Shown here one piece after another: positions 1 through 7,058 of a stretch of 16,441 nt of DNA. The notes under the pieces were generated by a model. It saw nothing but the letters and a program-made list of their open reading frames with translations, ran no database searches and was not told the DNA's origin. The position numbers and the translations under genes are program-made. This DNA is from Halarchaeoplasma sp046498385. GTDB taxonomy: Archaea > Thermoplasmatota > Thermoplasmata > Halarchaeoplasmatales > Halarchaeoplasmataceae. The stretch is from positions 1-16,441 of the forward strand of contig JAWOAU010000009.1 of NCBI GenBank assembly GCA_046498385.1, written 5' to 3'. The number at the start of each line of letters is the position of its first letter. Position 1 is the stretch's first letter.

Positions 1-103
1 AGTCGGAGCGGTTATCCTGCAGATCGGTGTGCAGCTCCGGGTTGGTGCGATAAATGAAATAGTCGGTACGGCGGTATCCGGTATGGCTCGCGGTGGCCGA
101 CAT
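1..103 (-). CDS. TonB-dependent receptor fragment, foreign piece 1
   Basis: Reading the minus strand from about 103 to 2 gives an open frame including SATASHTGYRRTDYFIYRTN, the alternating polar/aromatic pattern of outer-membrane beta-barrel strands. Base composition is GC-rich, unlike the archaeal DNA beyond ~435. A stop lies immediately upstream in this frame (109-107), and the neighbouring piece reads in the opposite direction, so the fragment ends at a join near 103-108. TonB-dependent receptors belong to the bacterial outer membrane and are not expected in archaea. Identity as a barrel fragment is inferred from pattern only; the partial length forbids a substrate call. Confidence 0.5.
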   Translation of the reverse strand, partial: MSATASHTGYRRTDYFIYRTNPELHTDLQDNRSD

Positions 104-433
104 TGATCAACATCATCACCCGGCCCGGAGGGGGGGAACCCCGCTGGTGGGCCGAGGCTGACGGGGGCAGTTTCGGCGAACGCCGGCTCGCCCTCGGCGG
201 CGAGGGCGGAGTGGGGAAGTTCGATTATTCGGCCCAGGTCTCCAACCGGGCCCTGGACGGCTGGCGGGAGAACAGCGATCTCTGGGAACTCGACGGCGGG
301 GGAAGGATCGACTTCCAGGCGGAAGAGAATGTCAACCTGAAATGGGACGGCCACTACCACCGGGCCCGCTACGGCCTCCCCGGCGCCCTCCGGGAGAGCG
401 ACCTGGAGATCCACGGCCGGCGATACAGCCGTT
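103..433 (+). CDS. TonB-dependent receptor fragment, foreign piece 2
   Basis: This frame opens with INIITR, the hallmark end of the TonB-receptor plug domain (usually GVINIITK/R), and continues with barrel-like sequence such as FDYSAQVSNRALDGWRENSD. Its GC content is far above that of the rest of the window. It has no true start: the conserved residues before INIITR are missing, which places a join near 103-108. Barrel-like sequence stops around 430 where tyrA begins on the other strand. In a bacterium the protein would import siderophores or other ligands through the outer membrane. Here it is a foreign partial gene from a chimeric join. Confidence 0.6.
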
Positions 434-440
434 ATGTGGG
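430..440. other. Chimeric junction between foreign GC-rich DNA and the archaeal operon
   Basis: TyrA homology on the minus strand runs to about residue 154 (RLDPH) and then turns into GC-rich nonsense. On the plus strand the TonB-receptor pattern ends at the same place. Base composition changes abruptly here. With a second join near 103-108, the left end consists of two short segments of opposite orientation, as expected from library ligation or amplification artefacts rather than natural transfer. Confidence 0.75.
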
Positions 441-895
441 TCCAGACGAGTTACGTTCATACCAAAATCCTTGAAAAAATTTTCAACCAAAAAGATGTCT
501 TCCTCTCGTGGGTTCATAGGGGTCAAGATGACATTTTTGTTTGTCAGAGTAGAAACGCCTGATCCAAACATAGGATGAACTGAGCATACGTGATTGTGTT
601 CCGACAAGCTAGCATATACTTCCTTTAGACCCGTTTTAAAGCTGCAGATATCGAATACTATCCTCTTTTCTTCCGAAGAAAAAGCACTCAACTCCATAAT
701 TAATTTTTTAGTTTCGTTCATGGGTGTGGAAATCATGATGTACTTGGAAGAGTGATAGAAGTTCTGCAAATCGTCGTAGACCATATACTGGCCGGGGTCG
801 AGCCCTTTGGTATACACATTTATAGAGCATTTCTCGCTGAACTTTTCTGCAAATAACTTTCCCATCTTTCCGAATCCAACTATTCCTACTTTCAC
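434..895 (-). CDS. tyrA: Prephenate dehydrogenase (TyrA), 3' truncated
   Basis: Oxidative decarboxylation of prephenate (or arogenate) in tyrosine synthesis, using NAD(P). The first 154 residues are present: an N-terminal Rossmann motif GIVGFGKMG (4-12), a ISTPMN segment (55-60) typical of the dinucleotide-binding half, and HPMFGSG (107-113), corresponding to the family HPMFGP motif. The helical catalytic/dimerisation domain is missing because the chimeric join cuts the gene after RLDPH, where homologues usually continue with a HD pair. The start is GTG at 895, preceded by AAGGTGG about 9 nt upstream and lying 3 nt after the DAHP synthase stop. It is the last visible gene of the trp operon, so tyrosine and tryptophan branches appear co-transcribed. 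TyrA identity is good; specificity for prephenate versus arogenate is unknown. Confidence 0.85.
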
Positions 896-898
896 AGG

Positions 899-1714
899 TC
901 ATACCACCTTTTGTCTCCTCATGGGTCCTTTAGATTGAATACTTCCGGTCATAAACGGTGCAAGATCCGCCATCAAATCGTTGAAATCTTTAAATCTCAA
1001 ACTCTGTTCCCCATCGCACAATGCCTCCTTTGGCCTTGGATGAACCTCTACCATTAGCCCATCGGCACCAACTGCAAGGGCAGCTTTGCTCAGCGGCTTG
1101 ATAAATTCCCTTTCACCAGCTGCATGGGATGGATCCAATATTATAGGTAAATCTGTTTTCTTTTTGATCACTGGAACCGCAGATATATCAAACGTAAATC
1201 TTGTGGACTGTTCGAATGTCCTTATACCTCTTTCACATAGAATTACATCCTCATTGCCTTCACTTAAGATGTATTCAGCAGATTGGAGCCATTCATCTAT
1301 GGTATTACCAAAACCTCGTTTGAGTAATACAGGATTACTCGTCTTTCCCACTTCCTTTAAAAGGTCAAAATTTTGTGAATTCCTTGCACCTATTTGGAGG
1401 ATGTCAACGTATTCACGCATCATGGCAACCTTTCGGGGATCCATTATTTCACTTACGGTTGCCATATCATACCGCTCTCCAGCTTCCTTTAACCACTCCA
1501 ACGCCTTTTCGCCGTGTCCTTGGAAGGAATATGGGGATGACCTTGGCTTGTAAGCACCACCTCTCAGCACATCGACTCCACTCTCGTTTAAAAATCTGGC
1601 AGTTTCCATCAATTGATCTCTGCTCTCGATTGAACACGGCCCTGCTATCAAAACAAAATCTCTACCAAATTTTACGCCTTTTACCGACAATATCTTCTCG
1701 TCAACAGTATCCAT
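899..1714 (-). CDS. aroF: DAHP synthase, class I-beta (KDO8P-synthase-like)
   Basis: Condenses phosphoenolpyruvate and erythrose 4-phosphate to DAHP, the first step of the shikimate pathway. All hallmark segments are seen in 271 residues: AGPCSIES (24-31), LRGGAYKPRSSPYSFQG (50-66), LKRG (131-134), CERGIRT (160-166), DPSHAAG (194-200) and EVHPRPKEALCDGEQSL (223-239). By homology the metal ligands are Cys27, His197, Glu223 and Asp234. There is no extra ferredoxin-like or chorismate mutase regulatory domain, so this is the short, presumably feedback-insensitive form. The ATG at 1714 has GAGGTG upstream, overlapping the stop of the wHTH gene 6 nt away. Placement after trpA couples carbon entry to tryptophan demand. 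Many archaea lack this enzyme and use an alternative route to dehydroquinate, so its presence narrows the lineage. The symbol is generic (aroF/aroG usage varies). Confidence 0.92.
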   Translation of the reverse strand: MDTVDEKILSVKGVKFGRDFVLIAGPCSIESRDQLMETARFLNESGVDVLRGGAYKPRSSPYSFQGHGEKALEWLKEAGERYDMATVSEIMDPRKVAMMREYVDILQIGARNSQNFDLLKEVGKTSNPVLLKRGFGNTIDEWLQSAEYILSEGNEDVILCERGIRTFEQSTRFTFDISAVPVIKKKTDLPIILDPSHAAGEREFIKPLSKAALAVGADGLMVEVHPRPKEALCDGEQSLRFKDFNDLMADLAPFMTGSIQSKGPMRRQKVV

Positions 1715-1720
1715 TTTACA

Positions 1721-2170
1721 TCACACCTCAAGTTTTTCAATTATATCCAGAACCATTTTTCCATGGGAAGTTAAAGTTACGGGTTCGGGGTCATTTTTAC
1801 TTCCATAGTTTATCAAATTCAAATCTCTTAAAATTCGCGCATTCAGTTTAAGCGTCGATAAAGGTGTATCTAGTTTATCACTTATTTCATTGAGTAAAGC
1901 GTTCAACGAGGAATTCCTACCATCAACACTCTTTAACAGTGTCTTTTGATTTTGGTTCAACGCTTTTAAGAACAGTTCTCGAAATACTGCCAGATGCCCC
2001 TCCTTTATTGCATCGTTCCGGGCAACAGATATTGGCGCGGTATCACGTCCCTCACGGTTTGTACTTCCAAATCCATGGTGATTCCTATGAGAACTGGACT
2101 TTGGAATATATAAACTATTGGACAGGTTAAATGAGCTGCATTCTTCATCTATCCCATCATCAAAACTCAA
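1721..2170 (-). CDS. Winged-helix protein inside the trp operon, candidate trp regulator
   Basis: A 149-residue protein. Residues ~88-149 read as a winged helix-turn-helix: SLNALLNEISDKLDTPLSTL (helix, turn, recognition helix), then ARILRDLNLINY and a wing followed by LTSHGKMVLDII. Residues ~1-50 are polar and probably flexible; ~51-85 look helical (AVFRELFLKALNQNQKTLL). It starts at TTG 2170, overlapping the trpA stop as TTGA; the choice is supported by a strong AAGGAGGT 6 nt upstream, which lies inside the last trpA codons. Position between trpA and the DAHP synthase gene suggests control of aromatic amino acid genes, possibly by binding the inverted repeat upstream of trpE. That role is inferred from context; I do not recognise a named family, and similarity to TrpY of Methanothermobacter has not been tested. 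Confidence 0.7.
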   Translation of the reverse strand: MSFDDGIDEECSSFNLSNSLYIPKSSSHRNHHGFGSTNREGRDTAPISVARNDAIKEGHLAVFRELFLKALNQNQKTLLKSVDGRNSSLNALLNEISDKLDTPLSTLKLNARILRDLNLINYGSKNDPEPVTLTSHGKMVLDIIEKLEV

Positions 2171-2913
2171 TTTATTACCTCCTTGAATCGCTTCATTTTT
2201 TCTTCGAGAAATTCACCGGCCTCACTTCTATACTCCTCTATACATTCGATCAAAGCACTACCGATCACTACTCCATCCGCCCCGGCGGCCATTATCTCTT
2301 TAACATGCGAAGGTCTTGAGATGCCGAATCCCACGACAACAGGTTTAACACAATAATTCTTTGTTCGTTTTATTGCAGAGAATGTGAGTTCAGATATGCA
2401 GTGCTTGGAACCGGTAGTGTTAAAGTTAGAAACTAGATAAACAAAGCCGGACGCCCCGTCTATCTTCCTCAACCTCTTTTGGTCAGTGTTGGGAGCAGCC
2501 AAAAATGTGTTCTCAAGGCCGTGCTCTAAACAAGCACTTAGATACTCGTCACTTTCTTCTAAAGGGAGATCGACCACTATGGTAGCATCAACTCCCGCAC
2601 AGGCCGCAGACCTCACAAAGCGCTCTACACCAAATACGTAAACTGGGTTATAATAGGTCATCAAGATTATAGGGGTGTCAGAAGTTTTCCTGAATGTTTC
2701 GACAATGTGTAACACGTCCTCCATGGATGTATTGCTTTCTAGAGCACGTTTTGTTGCATTCTGAATGGTGGGACCATCTGCCATAGGATCTGTGAACGGA
2801 ATACCCAACTCGATGGCATCTGCATATTTATCTAACACTCTCAAAAATTTTAATGTGCTCTGTTTATCGGGGTCACCTGCGGTGATAAATGGAATCAGCG
2901 ACTTACTTATCAT
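2167..2913 (-). CDS. trpA: Tryptophan synthase alpha subunit
   Basis: Cleaves indole-3-glycerol phosphate to indole and glyceraldehyde 3-phosphate and channels indole to TrpB. Visible TIM-barrel motifs include LIPFITAGDP near the N-terminus, ELGIPFTDPMADGPTIQ (with the family's catalytic Glu and Asp), MTYYNPVYVFG, VVDLPLEE, and the phosphate-binding VVVGFGISRPSHV and ADGVVIGSALIE. About 248 residues, normal for the family. A GTG three codons earlier (2922) is possible, but ATG at 2913 has GAGGTG about 8 nt upstream and is preferred. It overlaps the end of trpB by 11 nt. The segment usually reading VTGVTG is VSNFNTTGSK, a mild departure in a loop near the active site. Confidence 0.95.
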   Translation of the reverse strand: MISKSLIPFITAGDPDKQSTLKFLRVLDKYADAIELGIPFTDPMADGPTIQNATKRALESNTSMEDVLHIVETFRKTSDTPIILMTYYNPVYVFGVERFVRSAACAGVDATIVVDLPLEESDEYLSACLEHGLENTFLAAPNTDQKRLRKIDGASGFVYLVSNFNTTGSKHCISELTFSAIKRTKNYCVKPVVVGFGISRPSHVKEIMAAGADGVVIGSALIECIEEYRSEAGEFLEEKMKRFKEVIN

Positions 2914-4066
2914 TTTCCACACCTCTAACCGTTTCTATATCCTTGTCACCTCTGCCGGATAGGTTAACAACAATGACTTCATCCGACTCCATCTCAGAAG
3001 CTATATTCATCGCGTATGCTACCGCATGGGATGACTCCAAAGCGGGTATTATCCCCTCGGCTTTTGAAAGTCTTTTGAACGCTATTAAGGCTTGGACATC
3101 ATCGATAATTACGTACCGAGCCTTTTTCTTGTCTTTATAATAAGCATGTTCAGGACCTACCCCGACATAGTCTAACCCAGGGGCAATGCTGTGTGTGTCC
3201 TTCATCCGCCCTAATTCGTCCTGAAGTAGATACGTCATCATCCCGTGGAGAACGCCCTTTGTACCCGAGGAAAGTGTGGCCGAATGTAATCCTGTATGTA
3301 CGCCTTTACCTCCTGCCTCCACACCGATCAACTCTGTTTTAGTACCTGCGAAGGGATGAAATATTCCGATCGCATTACTACCGCCACCTACACAAGCGAC
3401 AATTTTATCGGGTATTCTCCCTTCAGCGTCCTCGATCTGAGTCTTTAACTCATCACCGATTACGCTCTGAAAATCCCTCACCATCGTTGGGTATGGATGT
3501 GGACCTACTACAGAACCTATAAGATAGTGTGCGGTTTCGAAGGAACGCACCCAATCTCGGATGGCCTCATTGATAGCGTCCTTCAAAGTTCGGGATCCGG
3601 ATTCCACCGGGATCACCTCCGCGCCGAGGAGCTCCATGCGATAAACGTTCTGCTTCTGCCGTTCCACATCCAAAGCACCCATGTAGACCTTGGTCTTCAT
3701 CTTAAACAAGTTACCCGCCATGGCCGTGGCTATACCGTGTTGACCCGCTCCGGTCTCGGCTAATAAACAATCCTTTCCCATCTGTTTAGCGATGAAAGCC
3801 TGTCCCACGGTATTGTTTATCTTGTGTGCACCTCCGTGGAGTAGGTCTTCACGTTTAAGGTAGATCTTAGCTCCACCTACTTCTTGTGTTAGATTCTCAG
3901 CGAAATACAAGGGGGTGGGTCGTCCAGCGTATGTATTTAGGTGATAATTCAACTTACTCTTAAAATCAGAATCGTTTTTGATGTTATCATAAAATCGCTC
4001 AAGCTGTTCGATGGGTTCTACAAGTATCTCGGGAACGAATCTTCCTCCAAATTCACCGAATTTCAT
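2903..4066 (-). CDS. trpB: Tryptophan synthase beta subunit (TrpB1 type)
   Basis: PLP enzyme joining indole and serine to give tryptophan, working as an alpha2-beta2 complex with TrpA. Key features of its 387 residues: the N-terminal FGEFGGRFVPE (3-13), GRPTPLYFAENL, PLP lysine Lys82 in GGAHKINNT, catalytic Glu104 in LAETGAGQHG, the phosphate cup GGGSNAIG (227-234), PALESSHA (341-348) and NLSGRGDKD (368-376). These match TrpB1, the form that partners TrpA, rather than the longer archaeal TrpB2. ATG at 4066 overlaps the trpF stop (ATGA) and has GAAGGTG upstream. All catalytic positions look intact. Confidence 0.97.
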   Translation of the reverse strand: MKFGEFGGRFVPEILVEPIEQLERFYDNIKNDSDFKSKLNYHLNTYAGRPTPLYFAENLTQEVGGAKIYLKREDLLHGGAHKINNTVGQAFIAKQMGKDCLLAETGAGQHGIATAMAGNLFKMKTKVYMGALDVERQKQNVYRMELLGAEVIPVESGSRTLKDAINEAIRDWVRSFETAHYLIGSVVGPHPYPTMVRDFQSVIGDELKTQIEDAEGRIPDKIVACVGGGSNAIGIFHPFAGTKTELIGVEAGGKGVHTGLHSATLSSGTKGVLHGMMTYLLQDELGRMKDTHSIAPGLDYVGVGPEHAYYKDKKKARYVIIDDVQALIAFKRLSKAEGIIPALESSHAVAYAMNIASEMESDEVIVVNLSGRGDKDIETVRGVENDK

Positions 4067-4701
4067 GTTTTCACCTTCTTTATAAATTCCTTTACCTTTA
4101 TACTATCTTTACGGCCTTTCACAGATTCAACACCGGATGATACATGGACTGCGTAGGGATTTAGTTTTAAGGCTTGATGTACGTTATCCGGTGAAAGACC
4201 TCCCGCGACACCGAAACGCCCCTCGTGCTCTAGTAACGGCCTTAACACCGAGTAATCATAATCATGACCGAGCCCTCCTATTTTTCCCTCGTTAACGGGT
4301 TCCAGTAAAACTAAGTCAGCGCTATTTGCAAAACGTTTAAATTCATCTTTACCGACCTTCGGTAATCCTGTTTCAGGATCGACCAAAATGGTACTGATCA
4401 CTTCGAAACCGGCCTCTTGTATTTCACCTATAGCATCATGGTCCACCCCATATACCTGTAAAGCATCCACCTTGGTGTACGTCCCACAGCGTATTATCTC
4501 TTGAACATCGCGGGAAAACGTGATCAAGGTGCTTGTTACTTCTTCCCCTACTTTTCCCACAGCTTTTTTTATGTGATCAAGGCTCAAATACCGGGAGCGG
4601 CCTTCGACATTGACAAAACCAAGTGCATCGGCGCCTAAGGAACTGCACAAAGCTGCATCATCCATAGATGTTATACCGCATATTTGAACAAGTGGTTTCA
4701 T
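4063..4701 (-). CDS. trpF: Phosphoribosylanthranilate isomerase, with Glu at the usual catalytic Asp
   Basis: Amadori rearrangement of phosphoribosylanthranilate to CdRP. The 212-residue protein fits the TIM-barrel family: QICGIT with catalytic-type Cys8, SLGADALGFV, LQVYG (80-84, usually LQLHG), GGLGHDYDY (142-150), GGLSPDNV (167-174) and SSGVES (188-193). The second family catalytic residue, Asp in the usual LLDS/LLDN motif, is replaced by Glu134 in LLEP, and His186 stands where Asp precedes VSSG in most homologues. Both may be lineage features. It overlaps trpC and trpB by 4 nt at either end. Identity is secure from motifs and operon position; full activity depends on Glu134 being able to act as the acid. 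Confidence 0.92.
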   Translation of the reverse strand: MKPLVQICGITSMDDAALCSSLGADALGFVNVEGRSRYLSLDHIKKAVGKVGEEVTSTLITFSRDVQEIIRCGTYTKVDALQVYGVDHDAIGEIQEAGFEVISTILVDPETGLPKVGKDEFKRFANSADLVLLEPVNEGKIGGLGHDYDYSVLRPLLEHEGRFGVAGGLSPDNVHQALKLNPYAVHVSSGVESVKGRKDSIKVKEFIKKVKT

Positions 4702-5474
4702 CCTAGGGCACCCCCGACATCAACCAATTCTCTCAACTTTTCACGGGGAGAGTCCGCTTTCATCATTGAAGAGCCTACGAGTACCGCATCTATACGCCCT
4801 TTGGACAATTCGTGTAAACGTCGTATGTCCTCGCCGGAACTCACTCCCGAAGCGCTGACCACGGCTATATCATCAGGGATGTTGCGGCAGATTTTTACAC
4901 GTTCAAAATCGATTGATAGGTCGCCGTATATATCCCTGTTGTTTAGTGCTATGATCCTAGGATGAATCTTAAGGGCCGTTTTGAGTTCCCTGGAATTGCT
5001 TATCTCTACGAAGGGCTCCATGCCTAGAGCGTATCCCATACGGATGTGATCATATATGTTCCTGTCAAGGCACTTAAGAATCCTTATCATTAAAAGATAT
5101 GAATCAGCACCATGCAGCATACATTCCACAAGATGAGGCATATCCAAGAAGAAGCCCTTGGCGAGTATCGGAAGGCCTGTTTTCTTTTTTACCATGGAAA
5201 TTTGCTCAATTTTACCATTGAAATATTTAGGTTCCGTGAGAATAGATATGGCTTTACCACCCTCCTCTTCGTAGATCTTACAGAGGTTTGATATCTGCCG
5301 AACATCCCCCAGCCCACCATGATCAGGTGATGACAGCTTGATCTCAGGAATCACGCTGATTCCTTCATCTTGTTTCAGAGCGTTGAAAAGTTTCTCATCT
5401 CTTTTTGAAGCGTCGTTCAACTTCGAACGAACTATGTCTGCAACAACGGGACCTAGTTCGTCATCAAGGTCCAT
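4698..5474 (-). CDS. trpC: Indole-3-glycerol phosphate synthase, divergent active site
   Basis: Ring closure of CdRP to indole-3-glycerol phosphate. Numbering from ATG 5474 gives 258 residues. Seen: PEIKLSSP with Glu44/Lys46, ILAKGFF with Lys106 (family KDF; the Asp is Gly here), FVEISN with Glu157, ALNNRD with Asn178/179, VSASGV (206-211) and VLVGSSMM (231-238). Relative to the Sulfolobus solfataricus enzyme, the Glu51, Lys53, Lys110, Glu159 and Asn180 equivalents are retained, but the usual SESG reads SASG, so the Glu210 equivalent is Ala208. The frame stays open upstream to 5558, but ATG 5474 has GGTGGT just before it and overlaps trpD by only 11 nt; the extension would lie inside trpD. 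Operon position supports the call despite the divergence. Confidence 0.9.
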   Translation of the reverse strand: MDLDDELGPVVADIVRSKLNDASKRDEKLFNALKQDEGISVIPEIKLSSPDHGGLGDVRQISNLCKIYEEEGGKAISILTEPKYFNGKIEQISMVKKKTGLPILAKGFFLDMPHLVECMLHGADSYLLMIRILKCLDRNIYDHIRMGYALGMEPFVEISNSRELKTALKIHPRIIALNNRDIYGDLSIDFERVKICRNIPDDIAVVSASGVSSGEDIRRLHELSKGRIDAVLVGSSMMKADSPREKLRELVDVGGALG

Positions 5475-6489
5475 ATTTACCACCCGCTTTTTGTGTATAA
5501 CGAACCAAGGAATGCAGCTTTTCTTTGGCCCTGCCTGAATCGATGGTTTCCTCGGCAATTTTTATTCCCTCCGTGATGTCACCAACCAGGTCGGCAACGT
5601 AAAGGGAGGCACCTGCATTCAACAATACCGTATCTCGGGCAGGGCCATATTCTCCATCCAATACGGAATGGGCAATATCCACATTTTCATCTATGCTGTT
5701 GGCCCGGATGTCACGGAGGTCGACCTTACCGAGGCAAACATCTTCTGGATTCAGCGTGTACGAATAGACTAAACCGTCTTTTAGCTCCGTTATATTGTTT
5801 TTACCGGTCAAAGTCAATTCATCAAGACCGGAACCGTGTACCACCATGGCATGTTTTACACCAAATCTCATCAACACTTGAGCAAAAGGTACTGTTAGAT
5901 TCTGGTCGTAAACACCGATGAGCTGGTGTTTAACTTCACCTGGATTAGACAGAGGTCCTATAAGGTTGAAAAGGGTCCTTATGCCTATCTCCTGCCGCGG
6001 GGTCAACGCATACTTCATGGCCAGGTGGAACCTTGGAGCAAACATGAAGCCGATCCCTACATCCTCGATACATCTTTCGACCTTTCTGGCGTTTAACTCA
6101 ATATTTACACCCATGTACTCCATAAGGTCCGCTGAACCTGATTTACTTGAAACGCTTCTATTCCCGTGTTTAGCCACTGTAACACCGGCACCGGCCACGA
6201 CCAAACTTGAAATCGTACTGATGTTGAACGTTCTCATATCATCTCCTCCGGTGCCGCACAGGTCCACTGCACCGGCAGGTACGGTTATTCTATTCGCCTT
6301 CTCTCTCATCACCTTTGCACATGCATAAATTTCCTCTACAGTCTCCCCCTTCATGCATAGAGCCGTCAAGAAACTCGATATCTGAGCATCCGATGCCCTG
6401 CCTTCCATTATCTCGCACATAGAGAGATATGTCTCGCTCTCAGAAAGGTCGTAACCAGCACTTACTTTTTTTATTGCTCCTTTGATCAT
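5464..6489 (-). CDS. trpD: Anthranilate phosphoribosyltransferase
   Basis: Transfers the phosphoribosyl group of PRPP to anthranilate. The 341-residue protein shows the glycine loop CGTGGDD (78-84), NIST (89-92), KHGNRSVSSKSGSADLME (107-124), RTLFNLIGPLSNPG and VVHGSGLDELT, all standard for the family. No fused glutamine amidotransferase domain is present; trpG is separate and directly upstream. ATG at 6489 overlaps the trpG stop (ATGA), with GAGGTGA about 4 nt upstream. Catalytic and PRPP-binding positions appear intact. Confidence 0.96.
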   Translation of the reverse strand: MIKGAIKKVSAGYDLSESETYLSMCEIMEGRASDAQISSFLTALCMKGETVEEIYACAKVMREKANRITVPAGAVDLCGTGGDDMRTFNISTISSLVVAGAGVTVAKHGNRSVSSKSGSADLMEYMGVNIELNARKVERCIEDVGIGFMFAPRFHLAMKYALTPRQEIGIRTLFNLIGPLSNPGEVKHQLIGVYDQNLTVPFAQVLMRFGVKHAMVVHGSGLDELTLTGKNNITELKDGLVYSYTLNPEDVCLGKVDLRDIRANSIDENVDIAHSVLDGEYGPARDTVLLNAGASLYVADLVGDITEGIKIAEETIDSGRAKEKLHSLVRYTQKAGGKYGP

Positions 6490-7058
6490 ACGTTCACCTC
6501 CAAAAATGATTTCAGTATATCCTTACCACATTCGTTCAACACGGACTCAGGGTGGAATTGTAATCCGTACAAAGGATAATCTCTATGCATTAGTGCCATT
6601 ATCTCTTCCTCTTCAGTTTTTGCCATCACCATCAACTGTGACGGAAAACCGTCTTTGCTAACAATCAATGAATGGTATCTGACTGCTTTGAAAGTCGGTG
6701 GCAAACCTGTAAACAACCCGGCCATGTTGTTATAAACAGTACTCTGTTTTCCATGAAGAAGCACTTTGGATCTTATGATCTTACCACCGAAAATATATGC
6801 TATGGCTTGGTGACCCAAACAAATTCCCAAAACCGGAACATGTGGACCAAGTTTCTCTATGATCTGCAGGGATACACCGGAGTTTTCAGGCCTGCCCGGA
6901 CCGGGACCGATAACTATCTTGTCAGGGTTTATTTGTTGTACCTCTTCCAGGGATACATCGTTTCTAACAACTATGACATCACAACCTAGTTCTCCAAAGT
7001 ACTGTACTAAGTTGTAAACAAAGGAATCATAGTTGTCCACAATCAATATTCTTTGCAT
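6486..7058 (-). CDS. trpG: Anthranilate synthase glutamine amidotransferase component
   Basis: Class I glutamine amidotransferase that supplies ammonia to TrpE. The 190-residue protein has VDNYDSFVYN at the start, the oxyanion/loop segment GPGPGRPENSG (51-61), nucleophile Cys80 in GICLGHQ, and His169/Glu171 in FHPES completing the triad. ATG at 7058 follows the trpE stop directly (TAGATG), with GGAGGTTG inside the last trpE codons as the ribosome binding site. It is tightly coupled to trpE, matching the 1:1 complex. A dual role in folate synthesis (PabA) cannot be excluded, but the operon favours tryptophan. Confidence 0.96.
   Translation of the reverse strand: MQRILIVDNYDSFVYNLVQYFGELGCDVIVVRNDVSLEEVQQINPDKIVIGPGPGRPENSGVSLQIIEKLGPHVPVLGICLGHQAIAYIFGGKIIRSKVLLHGKQSTVYNNMAGLFTGLPPTFKAVRYHSLIVSKDGFPSQLMVMAKTEEEEIMALMHRDYPLYGLQFHPESVLNECGKDILKSFLEVNV

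Noticed and set aside
332..433. C-terminal extension of TyrA reading into GC-rich DNA
   Set aside because: The residues are low-complexity Gly/Arg/Pro from the opposite strand of the foreign TonB fragment.
1086..1553. Long plus-strand open frames opposite the trp operon genes
   Set aside because: They lie antisense to well-supported genes, have no recognisable motifs and no start signals.
5475..5558. Longer TrpC start adding 28 residues
   Set aside because: The extension lies inside trpD, has no family similarity, and ATG 5474 has a proper ribosome binding site.
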